Source: Hydrogenophaga sp. (lineage in GTDB: Bacteria > Pseudomonadota > Gammaproteobacteria > Burkholderiales > Burkholderiaceae_C). From it: 64,000 bases of DNA. The stretch spans positions 62,001 to 126,000 of the forward strand of contig NZ_JAHBZK010000001.1 in the NCBI RefSeq assembly GCF_019635465.1, read 5' to 3'. A program made the position numbers and the translations under genes. Below, piece after piece: positions 9,264 through 17,277 of the stretch (its first letter is position 1; each line of letters starts with the position of its first letter). The notes beneath the pieces were generated by a model. The model had not been told where the DNA came from, made no database searches, and saw only the letters and a program-made list of their open reading frames with translations.

Positions 9264-10040
9264 ATGTACTTCCACACCGTCCTCGTTCTGCCCGGCGCGC
9301 GCCAGCGCTACATGTGCAACCTCTCCGAAGAGGAGGCACACGCCCAGGTCATCCTGCCCTTTCTCAACGACGGTATCGTCAAGTACCGCCGGGCCGGCAA
9401 GACCACACCGCACCAGGTGGTCGACCTGCGCATCTACAAGACCAAGGAGCAGTGGAACCATCGCCAGGCCAGGTTCGAAGAGTTCGTCGCCAAGAAGAAC
9501 AACGTGGCCAAGGCGGTGCTCGCACGCGCCGCCAAGCGCGCACCCAAGGTGCAACACCGCGTGTTCGTGGTCATGCCCATTCAGGGCGAGCGCTACGGCA
9601 CCATGAACGAGCAGCGCATCCACGACGAGTTCAACCGCCGCTTCGTGGCGCTGGAGAACACCCTCGGCAAGCACCAATGCGTCGCCATCCGCATCGACAA
9701 GGAAGTACCGCTGGACGATCTGGTGCGGCGCATCAAGACCGAGATCGCCCGCGCGCAGTTCGTGGTCGCCGATCTCACCGACGAGCGCCCGTCGTGCTAC
9801 TTCGAGGCGGGTTACGCCGAGGCGCTGGGCAAGCCCATCGTCTACTTCGCCAGCAAAGAGAGCGTGGTCACGCCGGGGCAGAAGACCCGCATCCACTTCG
9901 ACGTGCACATGAACGTCAACCTCTTCTCCAACCACAAGGAGCTGCAGGAGAAGCTGGACCTGGCCATCGGCAAGAACCGGGGCCTGTTGTTCGCCCCGCG
10001 CGAAGGCAACGCGGCGGCCACGGCCACGGCCAAGGCCTGA
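9264..10040 (+). CDS. Protein with C-terminal TIR-like / nucleoside 2-deoxyribosyltransferase-like fold
   Basis: From the ATG at 9264 the product has 258 residues. The first 95 residues or so form an unrecognised alpha/beta region. After a basic linker, residues 100-235 look like a Rossmann-like domain of the nucleoside deoxyribosyltransferase/TIR-like group: a first strand VFVVMPIQGERYG, then FVVADLTDERPSCYFEAGY with an invariant-looking Glu, then AEALGKPIVYFASKE. In that superfamily the Glu is catalytic for N-glycosidic bond cleavage, often of NAD or nucleosides in defence effectors. The frame is open back to 9162, but that extension is Arg/Pro-rich and non-coding in character. It is monocistronic. 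Confidence 0.7.
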   Translation: MYFHTVLVLPGARQRYMCNLSEEEAHAQVILPFLNDGIVKYRRAGKTTPHQVVDLRIYKTKEQWNHRQARFEEFVAKKNNVAKAVLARAAKRAPKVQHRVFVVMPIQGERYGTMNEQRIHDEFNRRFVALENTLGKHQCVAIRIDKEVPLDDLVRRIKTEIARAQFVVADLTDERPSCYFEAGYAEALGKPIVYFASKESVVTPGQKTRIHFDVHMNVNLFSNHKELQEKLDLAIGKNRGLLFAPREGNAAATATAKA

Positions 10041-10132
10041 CGCACCCCGGGACGGCGGGCGTGCCAGGACGGTGCTCGGGCCCGCCCGATGCGGCTACCC
10101 TCGGCAGGGCCGACCGCCCGCTTCGTCTGTCC

Positions 10133-10798
10133 ATGCCGCTCCCACCTTTCGCGCCCCTGGCGCTCACCTTGATCTGTCTGGCCTGCGTCGTCGCCCAGAT
10201 CGCCTTCGACCGCAGCACATGGGCCTTTGCGCCTGCTGCGCGCGGCGTGGCCAAGCTGGGCGCCAGCAGCGCCTTCGTGGCGGTGGCCGTTGTACTGGGC
10301 GCAGCGCACTCGCCCTACGGCCGGCTGGTGCTGGCGGCGCTGGCCCTGGGCTGGGTGGGTGATGCCTTGCTGCTGTCGCGGCGCAAGCCGGTGTTTCTGG
10401 CCGGCCTGGTGGCCTTCCTCATCGCGCACGGGCTCTATGCCGCCGCTTTTGCCAGTGGCCCGCTGGACGAGACGGCCCTGGCGGTGGCGAGCTTGCTGTC
10501 GGTGGCAGCCGGTGCGGGGTTTTTGCGCTGGGTGCGGCCGCACCTGCCGCGCGCCCTCACCTGGCCGGTGCGTGCCTATGTGGCGGTGATCCTGCTGATG
10601 TGCGTTGCCGCGGCAGGCCACACGGTCGCCACCGGCCGAGGTGTGGTGCTGCTGGGCGCGCTGCTGTTTGCCGTCTCCGACGTGGCGGTGGCGCGCGACC
10701 GCTTCGTCGAACGCACACACGCCAACCACCTCTGGGGCTGGCCGACCTACTTTGCCGCGCAACTGCTGCTGGCCTGGTCGGTGGTTGGCATGGGGTAG
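10133..10798 (+). CDS. YhhN family membrane protein (lysoplasmalogenase-like)
   Basis: The 221-residue protein has about eight predicted helices and no soluble domain. The signatures GWVGDALLLSRRK (about residue 75) and FAVSDVAVARDRF near the C-terminus match the two conserved Asp-containing motifs of the YhhN/TMEM86 family, whose animal members hydrolyse the vinyl-ether bond of lysoplasmalogen. The bacterial substrate is uncertain. The ATG at 10133 is the first that gives a hydrophobic N-terminus; the long frame upstream is antisense to, or overlaps, neighbouring genes and is not coding. Confidence 0.85.
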   Translation: MPLPPFAPLALTLICLACVVAQIAFDRSTWAFAPAARGVAKLGASSAFVAVAVVLGAAHSPYGRLVLAALALGWVGDALLLSRRKPVFLAGLVAFLIAHGLYAAAFASGPLDETALAVASLLSVAAGAGFLRWVRPHLPRALTWPVRAYVAVILLMCVAAAGHTVATGRGVVLLGALLFAVSDVAVARDRFVERTHANHLWGWPTYFAAQLLLAWSVVGMG

Positions 10799-10851
10799 TC
10801 GCGCAGGCCCGCGTCGCCGATGATGCGCGGGTCCCAACACCCACGCACCCC

Positions 10852-11685
10852 ATGCCGACGCCATCGCCATCGCCATCGCCATCGCCATCGAAACGACCCG
10901 CACCGCTGCGCCGCGCCGCGCGCGCCCTTTGGCTGATGGTGATGACAGCTTGCGGCGCGGGCACCGCACTGGCCGAGCAGATCGTCGGCGCGCGCTATGC
11001 CGAACCCACCCCCCGCTACGGTCACTTCGCGCTCGGACCGCCCCACGAGTACGCCAGCCTGGTGGCCCGCACCAACACCGGTCGCGAACTGTCGCTGACG
11101 CTGCCACCCGAGGCCGTGTTTGAAGACCTCGCGCCGCGCCTCGTGCAATTGAGCGCTGGCACGGCAACGGTGCTGCTCACCATCGTCAGCACGCAAGGCA
11201 AGGGCTCGTCGCTGGCCGTGATCGGGCTGAACGACACAGGCACCCCTGATGCGCGCCCAGTTGAGCTCAAGCTGCTCGCGGCGTCTGCGCCCATCGGCAC
11301 GCCCAACCGCTGGCTCAACCCGGTGGGCGTGGCCGACCTCGATGGCGACGGCCAGGCTGAGATCGCCGCCGTCACCACACCCCACATCGGCGGCGTGCTG
11401 CGGGTGTACCGGCGGAACGGCGCGCAGCTGGTCGAGATTGCCTCGCTGCCCGGCTTCTCCAACCACGTCTATGGCTCGCCGGAACTGGGCCTGTCGGGTG
11501 TGGCCCGCATTGGCGAACGCAACGTGCTGCTGGTGCCCGATGCGCGCCGCGCCAGCGTGCGCGCCATGGCCTTGCGCGACGGCCAGTTGATCGAAACAGG
11601 CAGCTGCCCATTGCCGACACCCATCAGCGGGCCGGATGCGTTGCGTTGGTGCGAGGATCGACTGGGCGCTGGCGAGAAGAAATAG
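10852..11685 (+). CDS. Secreted protein with one FG-GAP/VCBS-like repeat
   Basis: The product is 277 residues if translation starts at the ATG at 10852. After a Pro-Ser run encoded by five tandem CCATCG hexamers comes a basic stretch and a hydrophobic segment (LWLMVMTACGAGTALA) that looks like a signal sequence. The mature part is beta-rich. At about residues 162-185 it has GVADLDGDGQAEIAAVTTP, an FG-GAP/VCBS calcium-type repeat, so a small beta-propeller-like fold is plausible. The Met-Val-Met inside the signal could be the true start, which would put the hexamers in the leader. The function is unknown. Confidence 0.7.
   Translation: MPTPSPSPSPSPSKRPAPLRRAARALWLMVMTACGAGTALAEQIVGARYAEPTPRYGHFALGPPHEYASLVARTNTGRELSLTLPPEAVFEDLAPRLVQLSAGTATVLLTIVSTQGKGSSLAVIGLNDTGTPDARPVELKLLAASAPIGTPNRWLNPVGVADLDGDGQAEIAAVTTPHIGGVLRVYRRNGAQLVEIASLPGFSNHVYGSPELGLSGVARIGERNVLLVPDARRASVRAMALRDGQLIETGSCPLPTPISGPDALRWCEDRLGAGEKK
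10861..10890. repeat. Five perfect tandem copies of CCATCG
   Basis: Thirty bases hold five exact hexamer units, encoding Pro-Ser-Pro-Ser in the frame of the following gene. Slippage in whole units would lengthen or shorten the N-terminus without breaking the frame. Confidence 0.9.
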
Positions 11686-11771
11686 CCGCTCGCTCTCACG
11701 GCCACACACGCACAACGCCTGCGTGGCAACGTGCCGGCGGGCACACCAAGCATTCGAGGAGAGACCCCCCG

Positions 11772-12674
11772 ATGGACAAACTGGCATTCATGCGGGCGTA
11801 CTGCCGGATCGTGGAACGCGGCAGCTTTGCCAAGGCCGCGGAAGACCTGCAGGTGTCGCCCGGCCTGTTGAGCCGTGACCTGAAGCAGTTCGAAGACGCG
11901 CTCGGTTGCATGCTGCTGGCCCGCACCACACGCAGCATGTCCCTGACCACGCAGGGTCGTGTGTACTACGAGGAAGCGCGGCGCATCCTCGCCGACGTCG
12001 AGCGCTCTGAAGACGCCGTGCGCATGGCCGCGGGCCAGGTGCGTGGGCGGCTGACCATCAATGCGCCGCATTCGTTTGGCGTGACGGTGCTGGCCCCGCT
12101 GCTGCCGGCGTTCATCGACAAGCACCCCGAGGTCGAACTCACGCTGAGCTTTGACGACCGGGTGGTCGACATGATCGAGGGCGGCTACGACCTGAGCATC
12201 CGCATCCGGTCCGCTCTGCCCGACTCGGGGCTGGTTGCCCGCCACATTGCCTCGTTGGGGCAGGCCCTGTTCGCGGCACCGGCCTACCTGGCGCAACACG
12301 GCACACCACACACCCCGGCGGATCTCGCGGCCCATCGCGCCGTGGGCTATCTGCACGCGGACGACACCACGGCCTGGGCATTGCAGAGCCCGCAGGAAAC
12401 GGTGACCGCGCCGCACCACGCGCGGCTGCAGGTGGGCAGCAGCCTGGTGCTGCGCGACCTGTTGATCGCCGGCCACGGCATTGGCGCACTGCCGGCGTTT
12501 CTCTCGGACCCCGCCGAACGCGATGGACGCCTGGTGCGGGTGCTGGCCGACCACCCGCTGCCGAGCCGCCATGTGTATGCGGTCACCGCCTCGCGCCGCG
12601 GCACCGACGCGAAGACGCTGGCCTTCATCGACCACTTGCAGACCACGCTGGCGGGCGACCACGGCGATTCTTGA
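11772..12674 (+). CDS. LysR-family transcriptional regulator
   Basis: A 300-residue LysR regulator with an N-terminal winged helix (FAKAAEDLQVSPGLLSR, residues 18-34) and a C-terminal periplasmic-binding-like effector domain from about residue 88. The ATG at 11772 follows a GAGGAGAG ribosome site; the open frame upstream of it is non-coding. The effector domain resembles the CrgA/DmlR-like group (PHSFGVTVLAPLLPAF, then SIRIRSALPDSGLVARHI). It sits 102 bases upstream of, and co-directional with, wrbA, a DsbA-like oxidoreductase and an EamA exporter, which are its most likely targets. Confidence 0.9.
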   Translation: MDKLAFMRAYCRIVERGSFAKAAEDLQVSPGLLSRDLKQFEDALGCMLLARTTRSMSLTTQGRVYYEEARRILADVERSEDAVRMAAGQVRGRLTINAPHSFGVTVLAPLLPAFIDKHPEVELTLSFDDRVVDMIEGGYDLSIRIRSALPDSGLVARHIASLGQALFAAPAYLAQHGTPHTPADLAAHRAVGYLHADDTTAWALQSPQETVTAPHHARLQVGSSLVLRDLLIAGHGIGALPAFLSDPAERDGRLVRVLADHPLPSRHVYAVTASRRGTDAKTLAFIDHLQTTLAGDHGDS

Positions 12675-12776
12675 GCGCGCGTAAAGACTGACTGCACGCC
12701 GGGCGTCTGTTTCCCGGCGGCCTGCGTCGGCATTCTCGGTGGCCTTCCTGTCGCAAGACTTCAACGAAAGGCCCCC

Positions 12777-13433
12777 ATGACCCGCGTTCTTGTTCTTTAT
12801 TACTCCAGCTACGGCCATGTGCGCACGATGGCCCAGGCCGTAGCCGACGGCGCCAGCCGCGTGCCCGGCGTGCAGGTTGATGTTCGCCGCGTGCCCGAGA
12901 CGGTGCCCCTGTCGGTGCGCGAGCGCGCCGGCTTTGTGCCCGACGACACGGCAGAAATGGCGGTGCAGGACCTGCCGCAATACGACGCCATCATCCTGGG
13001 CACGCCCACCCACTTCGGCACCATGGCCGGCGCGGTCAAGCAGTTCATCGACCAGGCCGGCGGGCTGTGGGCGCGCAACGCACTGGCGGGCAAGGTGGGC
13101 GCGGTGTTCACCTCCACCGGCAGCCAGCATGGTGGCCATGAGATGACGGTGTTGTCCACCCACATCCCGCTGCTGCACTTCGGCATGGTGATCGTGGGCA
13201 TGCCCTACACCTTCAGCGGCCAGACGCGCCACGACGAGATCGCGGGCGGCTCGCCCTATGGCGCCGGCACCATTGCCGGTGCGGACGGTTCGCGCCGCCC
13301 CACGGCCAACGACCTGGCCGGTGCGCGGTTTCAGGGTGAGCACGTGGCGCGGGTGGCGGCCGCGCTGGTTGCAGCGCCGCATGAAACGCCGAATGAAGCG
13401 CCGCAAGAGTCACAGCAAGCGGAGCTGGTGTGA
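12777..13433 (+). CDS. wrbA: NAD(P)H:quinone oxidoreductase, WrbA type
   Basis: The 218-residue flavodoxin-like enzyme reduces quinones by two electrons with NAD(P)H and FMN, avoiding semiquinone stress. The FMN phosphate loop is [17 protein letters not shown] at the N-terminus. [16 protein letters not shown] (about residue 76) and [10 protein letters not shown] (about residue 115) are the WrbA isoalloxazine-binding and tetramer motifs. The length is slightly above the usual 200 because of a Glu-rich tail of about 20 residues. The stop overlaps the next ATG (TGATG), so it is co-translated with the DsbA-like gene. Confidence 0.93.
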   Translation: MTRVLVLYYSSYGHVRTMAQAVADGASRVPGVQVDVRRVPETVPLSVRERAGFVPDDTAEMAVQDLPQYDAIILGTPTHFGTMAGAVKQFIDQAGGLWARNALAGKVGAVFTSTGSQHGGHEMTVLSTHIPLLHFGMVIVGMPYTFSGQTRHDEIAGGSPYGAGTIAGADGSRRPTANDLAGARFQGEHVARVAAALVAAPHETPNEAPQESQQAELV

Positions 13434-14110
13434 TGACCCACATGCCCCCCCTCACGCTGGACTTCTTTCACGACGTGGTCTGCGGCTGGTGCTTCAACCT
13501 GTCGCCGCGTTTGCGTCAGCTGGCCGATGAATTCGGCCTCGACGTGCGCCACCACACCTTCGTGCTGCAAGACAGCCCCGAACGCATGGTCGACGCGTGC
13601 GGTTCGCACGCCATGGCCAGAGACACCATCCTCTCGCACTGGGCGGCCTGCGCCGCGGCCAGCGACACGCCGCAAGGTTTCAACATCGAGGCGATGCGGG
13701 CGGCCCCCTTCAACTACCCCCACGGCCTGCCCGCCGCGCTGGCCTGCCAGGCGGCCCAGCAACTGGGCGGGCAAGCGGGCGGGCAACTTGGCCATTGGCG
13801 TTTGTTCGACGCACTGCAGACCGCGCATCTTTCGCAGGCCCGCAACGTGGCCGACCCCGAGGTGCTGCTGGACGTGGCCGCCGCGGCCGGCTTCGATCGT
13901 GCCGACTTCGCGCAAACCATGCGCAGCGACCAAACGCTGCGCGCCGTGCAAGCCGACCGCGCCCTGGCACAGGGTCTGGGCATCCGGTCGGTGCCGACCG
14001 TGATCGTGCGCGAGACGGGTGCGCGCCTGCACAACGGCCCCCTGGCCCACCTGCGCCAGCAGTTGCAGGCACAGGTCGCTGAGGCGAAAGCAGCGGAGGC
14101 ACAGCCATGA
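13433..14110 (+). CDS. DsbA-family (FrnE-like) thiol oxidoreductase
   Basis: The protein has 225 residues and a thioredoxin fold with a large helical insertion, as in FrnE/HCCA-isomerase-like DsbA relatives. Near the N-terminus DFFHDVVCGWC supplies the CxxC active site (Cys17, Cys20). A cis-proline loop, RSVPTVIV, comes late. There is no signal peptide, so it is probably cytoplasmic, unlike classical DsbA. The start overlaps the wrbA stop, and its own stop overlaps the EamA transporter start (ATGA). The LysR-wrbA-frnE-like-eamA order suggests a redox or electrophile stress response. Confidence 0.88.
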   Translation: MTHMPPLTLDFFHDVVCGWCFNLSPRLRQLADEFGLDVRHHTFVLQDSPERMVDACGSHAMARDTILSHWAACAAASDTPQGFNIEAMRAAPFNYPHGLPAALACQAAQQLGGQAGGQLGHWRLFDALQTAHLSQARNVADPEVLLDVAAAAGFDRADFAQTMRSDQTLRAVQADRALAQGLGIRSVPTVIVRETGARLHNGPLAHLRQQLQAQVAEAKAAEAQP

Positions 14111-15000
14111 AGCGGACCACCGACCTGTTGCTGACCGCGCTGGCGCCCGCCGTGTGGGGCAGCACCTACTTTGTGGCCACCGAGTGGTTGCCACATAGGC
14201 ACCCGATGACGCTGGCCCTTCTGCGCGCGCTGCCTGCGGGCTTGTTGCTGCTGCTGATCGTGCGGCAACTGCCCGCACGCGAACGCCTGGTGCAGGTGCT
14301 CGCCCTGGGCGCGCTCAACTTCGCCGTGTTCTGGACGCTGCTGTTCGTGGCCGCCCAACGCCTGCCGGGCGGTGTGGCGGCCACGCTCGGCTCGGCACAG
14401 GCGCTGCTCGTCATCTTTCTGGCGCGCGGCCTGCTGGGCACCCCCGTGCGCGCTGCATCCGTGGCGGCGGCCATCGCCGGGGCACTGGGCGTGGCCTTGC
14501 TGGTGCTGGGCCCCACCGCCCGGCTCGACCCCCTGGGGCTGCTCGCCGGCATTGGCAGCGCGGCGGCCATGGCGGCCGGCACGGTGCTGAGCCGCAAGTG
14601 GCAGGCCGGGGTGGCCCCACTGACCTTCACCGCCTGGCAACTGACCGCGGGCGGCCTGCTGCTGCTGCCAATGGCGCTGCTGTCGGAGCCGCCACTGCCG
14701 CCCCTGCAGGCCGCGCATGTCGGCGGCCTGGTCTACCTGGGCCTGGTGGGCGCCGCGCTGACCTACTTTCTGTGGTTCCGCGGCCTGGCGCGCCTCGGGC
14801 CCGCCACCGTGTCACTGCTGGCGCTGCTGAGCCCCGTCACCGCGGTGGGCATTGGGTGGCTGGCGCTGGGGCAGACCTTGTCGCCCGTTCAACAGGTGGG
14901 GGTGCTGGTGGTGCTGGGGTCGGTGGCCTGGGGGCAAAGCGTGGCGGCGCGGCCGACGGGCCCGACCCTGCACCGCCTCACCGGTGCACGTGGCGCTTAG
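14107..15000 (+). CDS. EamA/DMT-family exporter (10 TMS)
   Basis: The 297-residue drug/metabolite transporter has two EamA repeats of five helices each. The start, LALAPAVWGSTYFVATEWLP, and the second-repeat segment GLVYLGLVGAALTYFLWFRG are typical of YedA/RhaT-like members. It would export small metabolites across the inner membrane; the substrate is unknown. It is translationally coupled to the DsbA-like gene by ATGA and ends the LysR-headed cluster. Confidence 0.9.
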   Translation: MKRTTDLLLTALAPAVWGSTYFVATEWLPHRHPMTLALLRALPAGLLLLLIVRQLPARERLVQVLALGALNFAVFWTLLFVAAQRLPGGVAATLGSAQALLVIFLARGLLGTPVRAASVAAAIAGALGVALLVLGPTARLDPLGLLAGIGSAAAMAAGTVLSRKWQAGVAPLTFTAWQLTAGGLLLLPMALLSEPPLPPLQAAHVGGLVYLGLVGAALTYFLWFRGLARLGPATVSLLALLSPVTAVGIGWLALGQTLSPVQQVGVLVVLGSVAWGQSVAARPTGPTLHRLTGARGA

Positions 15001-15130
15001 ATCGTGCAGTGATTGAGCAACGCGGATCGGGGCGAAACGGGGAGGAGAGGGGCGGCGCCGTTGATCAAGGCCGCCCACACCCCGGGTTCCCCCGATGCAA
15101 CGCGCCACCGCAACCACCCAAGATGCGCGC

Positions 15131-15352
15131 ATGCGAACCCGAGCCCTGACCGCACTGCTGGTGTTCGTCACCCTGGGCGGCGCATCCGCGTCAACGCCCT
15201 GGGAAGTGCCCGCCTGCACCGCACCCACCCTCATTGCCCACGGCGGTGGACTCAACGCCTGCGGCTGCCACTTCAACCGCAAGACGGGGGAATGCCATTG
15301 CCACCAGGGGCGGGGGTGTGGGTGCGCTTGTCAGCCGGCGGGGTGTGGGTGA
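15131..15352 (+). CDS. Small secreted Cys/His-rich protein with YHYH-like motif
   Basis: The ATG at 15131 gives 73 residues with a signal peptide of about 20 residues ending GASAS. The mature 50 residues contain HGGGLNACGCHFNRKTGECH and then a Cys-Gly-rich tail (CGCACQPAGCG). The first part resembles the short YHYH-type motif (HxGG.D..GCH..RKTG.YHCH) found in small exported proteins. Cys and His density suggests metal binding or disulfides. The start could also be the ATG at 15095, but that spoils the signal. It lies between the EamA gene and the accessory island. Confidence 0.6.
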   Translation: MRTRALTALLVFVTLGGASASTPWEVPACTAPTLIAHGGGLNACGCHFNRKTGECHCHQGRGCGCACQPAGCG

Positions 15353-15468
15353 CGGGTTTGCAGCGGTTGCTGCTGGTCGATCTGCGACCCTGAATGTGCG
15401 CCCTGCGCCACGTTGTGTCGTTCGTCCACCTGGCGACTAGATCGACTGCTTGCCGGTGCCTCGGTCAA

Positions 15469-15505
15469 GGCTAGACTGCCGCAATCGGCCAGCAGCAGAC
15501 GTTCG
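15469..15505 (-). repeat. Island palindromic repeat, left-end copy
   Basis: Read on the minus strand this contains CTGGCCGATTGCGG followed by AGTCTAGCC. It matches 23128-23151 at 23 of 24 positions, in opposite orientation. It marks the left end of the AT-richer island. Confidence 0.75.
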
Positions 15506-15600
15506 CCATGTAACGCCATGACGCAAGGATCAGCGTTGCATACCAGCCTAATAGCCAGTTGGTCAGGACGAAGAATGCGAAACATCGAGAAGGCGGCGAT

Positions 15601-15822
15601 ATGAACGATCAATACACGAAGCATCGATGGAAGTTCCTTTTGTTCGGATCGATAACTGGCGTGCTGATGGGAATATCCTCGCCAACTGGAGCCGAGCCCA
15701 GCAACCTGGTTTTCGACCTCATCGGTGGTTTGATCCTTTGGTACATCCTTTGGCGGCTATGGGCTTGGAGCAAGAGACGTGCAGACCGGAGTGAAAACGG
15801 CAGCAGGAAAAATGCATCGTGA
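15601..15822 (+). CDS. Small two-helix membrane protein, unknown
   Basis: The 73-residue product starts at the ATG at 15601, with two hydrophobic segments (about residues 12-30 and 37-55, the latter IGGLILWYILWRLWAW) and a basic, Ser/Asn-rich C-terminus. I do not recognise a family. The stop overlaps the GTG start of the next gene (GTGA), so the two are probably one transcription unit. Codon use is more AT-rich than in the flanking core genes, which fits acquired DNA. Confidence 0.6.
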   Translation: MNDQYTKHRWKFLLFGSITGVLMGISSPTGAEPSNLVFDLIGGLILWYILWRLWAWSKRRADRSENGSRKNAS

Positions 15823-16268
15823 ATCAAAAGAAAAAATCTCGTCGGTATCGCTTCGCTCTCATCGGTCTCTTCTTCCCAGCTTTGGGCATGGCTCAAGAGG
15901 GGCCGTGTGCGCCCGCGCTGCAGGAGGCCTGTCGCACTGCTCAAAAGCTTGCCGTCGCGATTCAGAAGCAGCTGCCTATGAAAGCGAGCCCCCAGGCCTC
16001 ACTTGAAATGGCGGTCGCTGAGAAACATGTCCTCGTGGTGTCCGGAAGGTTTTCCTTCGATGCTGAAGCCGCAAAGAAGTACTTCATGCAGAGCGGAGTC
16101 ACCCTTGATCAGTTCCAAGATCGCTACTCGCAATCAGTGAAGCCAAGCTTGTGCCGACCAGGCTCCGAAACCTACCAGTTCGTTCGGATGGGCGGTGTTG
16201 TGGAGTACCGCTACGCCTACAGCAACAACGATCCGTTCATGAAATTCGGCGTCGTTCGATGTGATTGA
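15819..16268 (+). CDS. Hypothetical secreted protein, 149 aa
   Basis: The product starts at a GTG overlapping the previous stop. A signal peptide (KKKSRRYRFALIGLFFPALG, then MAQ) precedes a mature part of about 120 residues with three or four cysteines (CAPALQEAC, SLCRPG, VVRCD), so it is probably periplasmic with disulfides. I see no known domain. It is co-directional and overlapping with the two-helix membrane protein upstream; a membrane/secreted pair is a common cargo of small accessory cassettes. Base composition is lower in GC than in the core genes. Confidence 0.65.
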   Translation: MNQKKKSRRYRFALIGLFFPALGMAQEGPCAPALQEACRTAQKLAVAIQKQLPMKASPQASLEMAVAEKHVLVVSGRFSFDAEAAKKYFMQSGVTLDQFQDRYSQSVKPSLCRPGSETYQFVRMGGVVEYRYAYSNNDPFMKFGVVRCD

Positions 16269-16352
16269 CAGGCGAGTTGCAGGTTCAAGAGCTATCGTTT
16301 CTGTACCCGTCGCGCCTGCGCCTTGACCGTCTGCTAGTCGCAGGCTCGGCTA

Positions 16353-16411
16353 CTTCCGCTTCGGGCCCGGTCCAGCCTCAGCTAGCATGACGCTTTCGGC
16401 CAGGAGCGCAC
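16353..16411. repeat. Inverted pair of island palindromic repeats
   Basis: The left arm TTCCGCTTCGGGCC and right arm TCGGCCAGGAGCGCAC are imperfect inverted copies around a loop CTCAGCTAGCATGA. The whole can fold back over about 59 bases, attC-like in size, but clear GTTRRRY core sites are lacking. Confidence 0.55.
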
Positions 16412-16436
16412 AGCTGCTGGTGCTCGACCCACTCCA

Positions 16437-16709
16437 ATGTCAAACGAGTTTCTCGTCGCCCGTATCGAGTTTGCCGCGTCACAATGCCGCGCCCAGAAGC
16501 TAGCAGCGAGAGAGCTGGCGGAGACGCTGAGGGGAAATGGACGCGCACTTGAAGCTATGCCATACGCCTTGATTAAGGAGATGGAGTGCATCGCGCTGGA
16601 CCTCGACATTGCCGCATGGACTGATGAAGACGGCTTCCTCCTGCCTGATCTCACGGTAGTACTCGAGAAATTGGAAGCCTGGCTTAAGCAGGTACCCAGG
16701 ACTGCTTAG
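16437..16709 (+). CDS. Hypothetical protein, 90 aa
   Basis: A small, mostly helical and soluble protein (for example ARELAETLRGNGRALEAMP, then LTVVLEKLEAWLKQV). There is no signal or membrane segment, and the family is not recognised. It is framed by two copies of the island palindromic repeat (16353-16411 upstream, 16725-16745 downstream), which makes it look like one cassette unit. The start ATG at 16437 lacks a strong ribosome site. Confidence 0.55.
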   Translation: MSNEFLVARIEFAASQCRAQKLAARELAETLRGNGRALEAMPYALIKEMECIALDLDIAAWTDEDGFLLPDLTVVLEKLEAWLKQVPRTA

Positions 16710-16724
16710 TTGCTCAACCCGATG

Positions 16725-16745
16725 CCCGCTTCGGGCCCGAAGCAG
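16725..16745. repeat. Island palindromic repeat copy
   Basis: CCCGCTTCGGGCCCGAAGC is a near-perfect short palindrome of the same family as the other island repeats, just after the stop of the 90-aa gene. Confidence 0.55.
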
Positions 16746-16794
16746 TCGTCAGTCAGCCGCTGGCGATCTGAGCTTGGCGATGGTCGGGTCAGAC

Positions 16795-17166
16795 CTACCT
16801 GCTTGGACCGAAATCACTGCTCCCGCACTTGGCGCACACGCTGTGTCGGGTCGCCAAGCGCATGTTTGAGTAGATTGCTGACGGGGCGGCCAACAAAAGA
16901 AAGGCGAACGCAAATACGCCCAACGTTCCAACAAGCAAAATGCCCAAAATGCCGCCCAGACCTGCGATAGCCCATAGAACCAGCTCGACAAGCAAAGAGC
17001 CCTGGGTGTGCAGCACAGTCTTCCCATCGTGCCCGCACGAGTTGCAACGCTTGCGACGAGGCAGAAGCGACTTGCCCTGATGTGAATTTGTCAGCGCCTT
17101 TATGAGCAACAGGGAAAAAACAACCGCAGAGACGAGTGGCCAGATGGCTCGAAGAAACTCACCCAT
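16795..17166 (-). CDS. Membrane protein with split zinc-ribbon motif, 123 aa
   Basis: The protein has an N-terminal helix (about residues 8-25), a first knuckle CNSC (about residue 41), a double hydrophobic segment (about 58-98, with GLGGILGILLVGTLGVFAF) and a second knuckle CAKC near the C-terminus, CGSSDFG following. The two CxxC pairs could form one zinc ribbon if both face the cytoplasm. No family is recognised. The gene opens the minus-strand run of small genes, and its AT-richer composition fits the island. Confidence 0.55.
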   Translation of the reverse strand: MGEFLRAIWPLVSAVVFSLLLIKALTNSHQGKSLLPRRKRCNSCGHDGKTVLHTQGSLLVELVLWAIAGLGGILGILLVGTLGVFAFAFLLLAAPSAIYSNMRLATRHSVCAKCGSSDFGPSR

Positions 17167-17255
17167 GAGTTGGACTTCCCGTCGTTGGCCTCGACAGAGT
17201 CCAGTCGCTCAACGTATCCCTCGCTCCCGATTTCATTGAACCTCCCCTTGCTTAT

Positions 17256-17277
17256 GTCCGCTTCTGGCCGCTAACGG
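17256..17277. repeat. Island palindromic repeat copy
   Basis: TCCGCTTCTGGCCGCTAACG lies at the 3' end of the 128-aa minus-strand gene, and the gene's TAG stop (17271-17273) falls inside it. The same relation of a stop codon with a terminal repeat is seen at the attC sites. Confidence 0.55.

Noticed and set aside
11469-13406. Minus-strand open frame of 645 codons opposite the LysR and wrbA genes
   Set aside because: Antisense to two clear genes; no recognisable domain.
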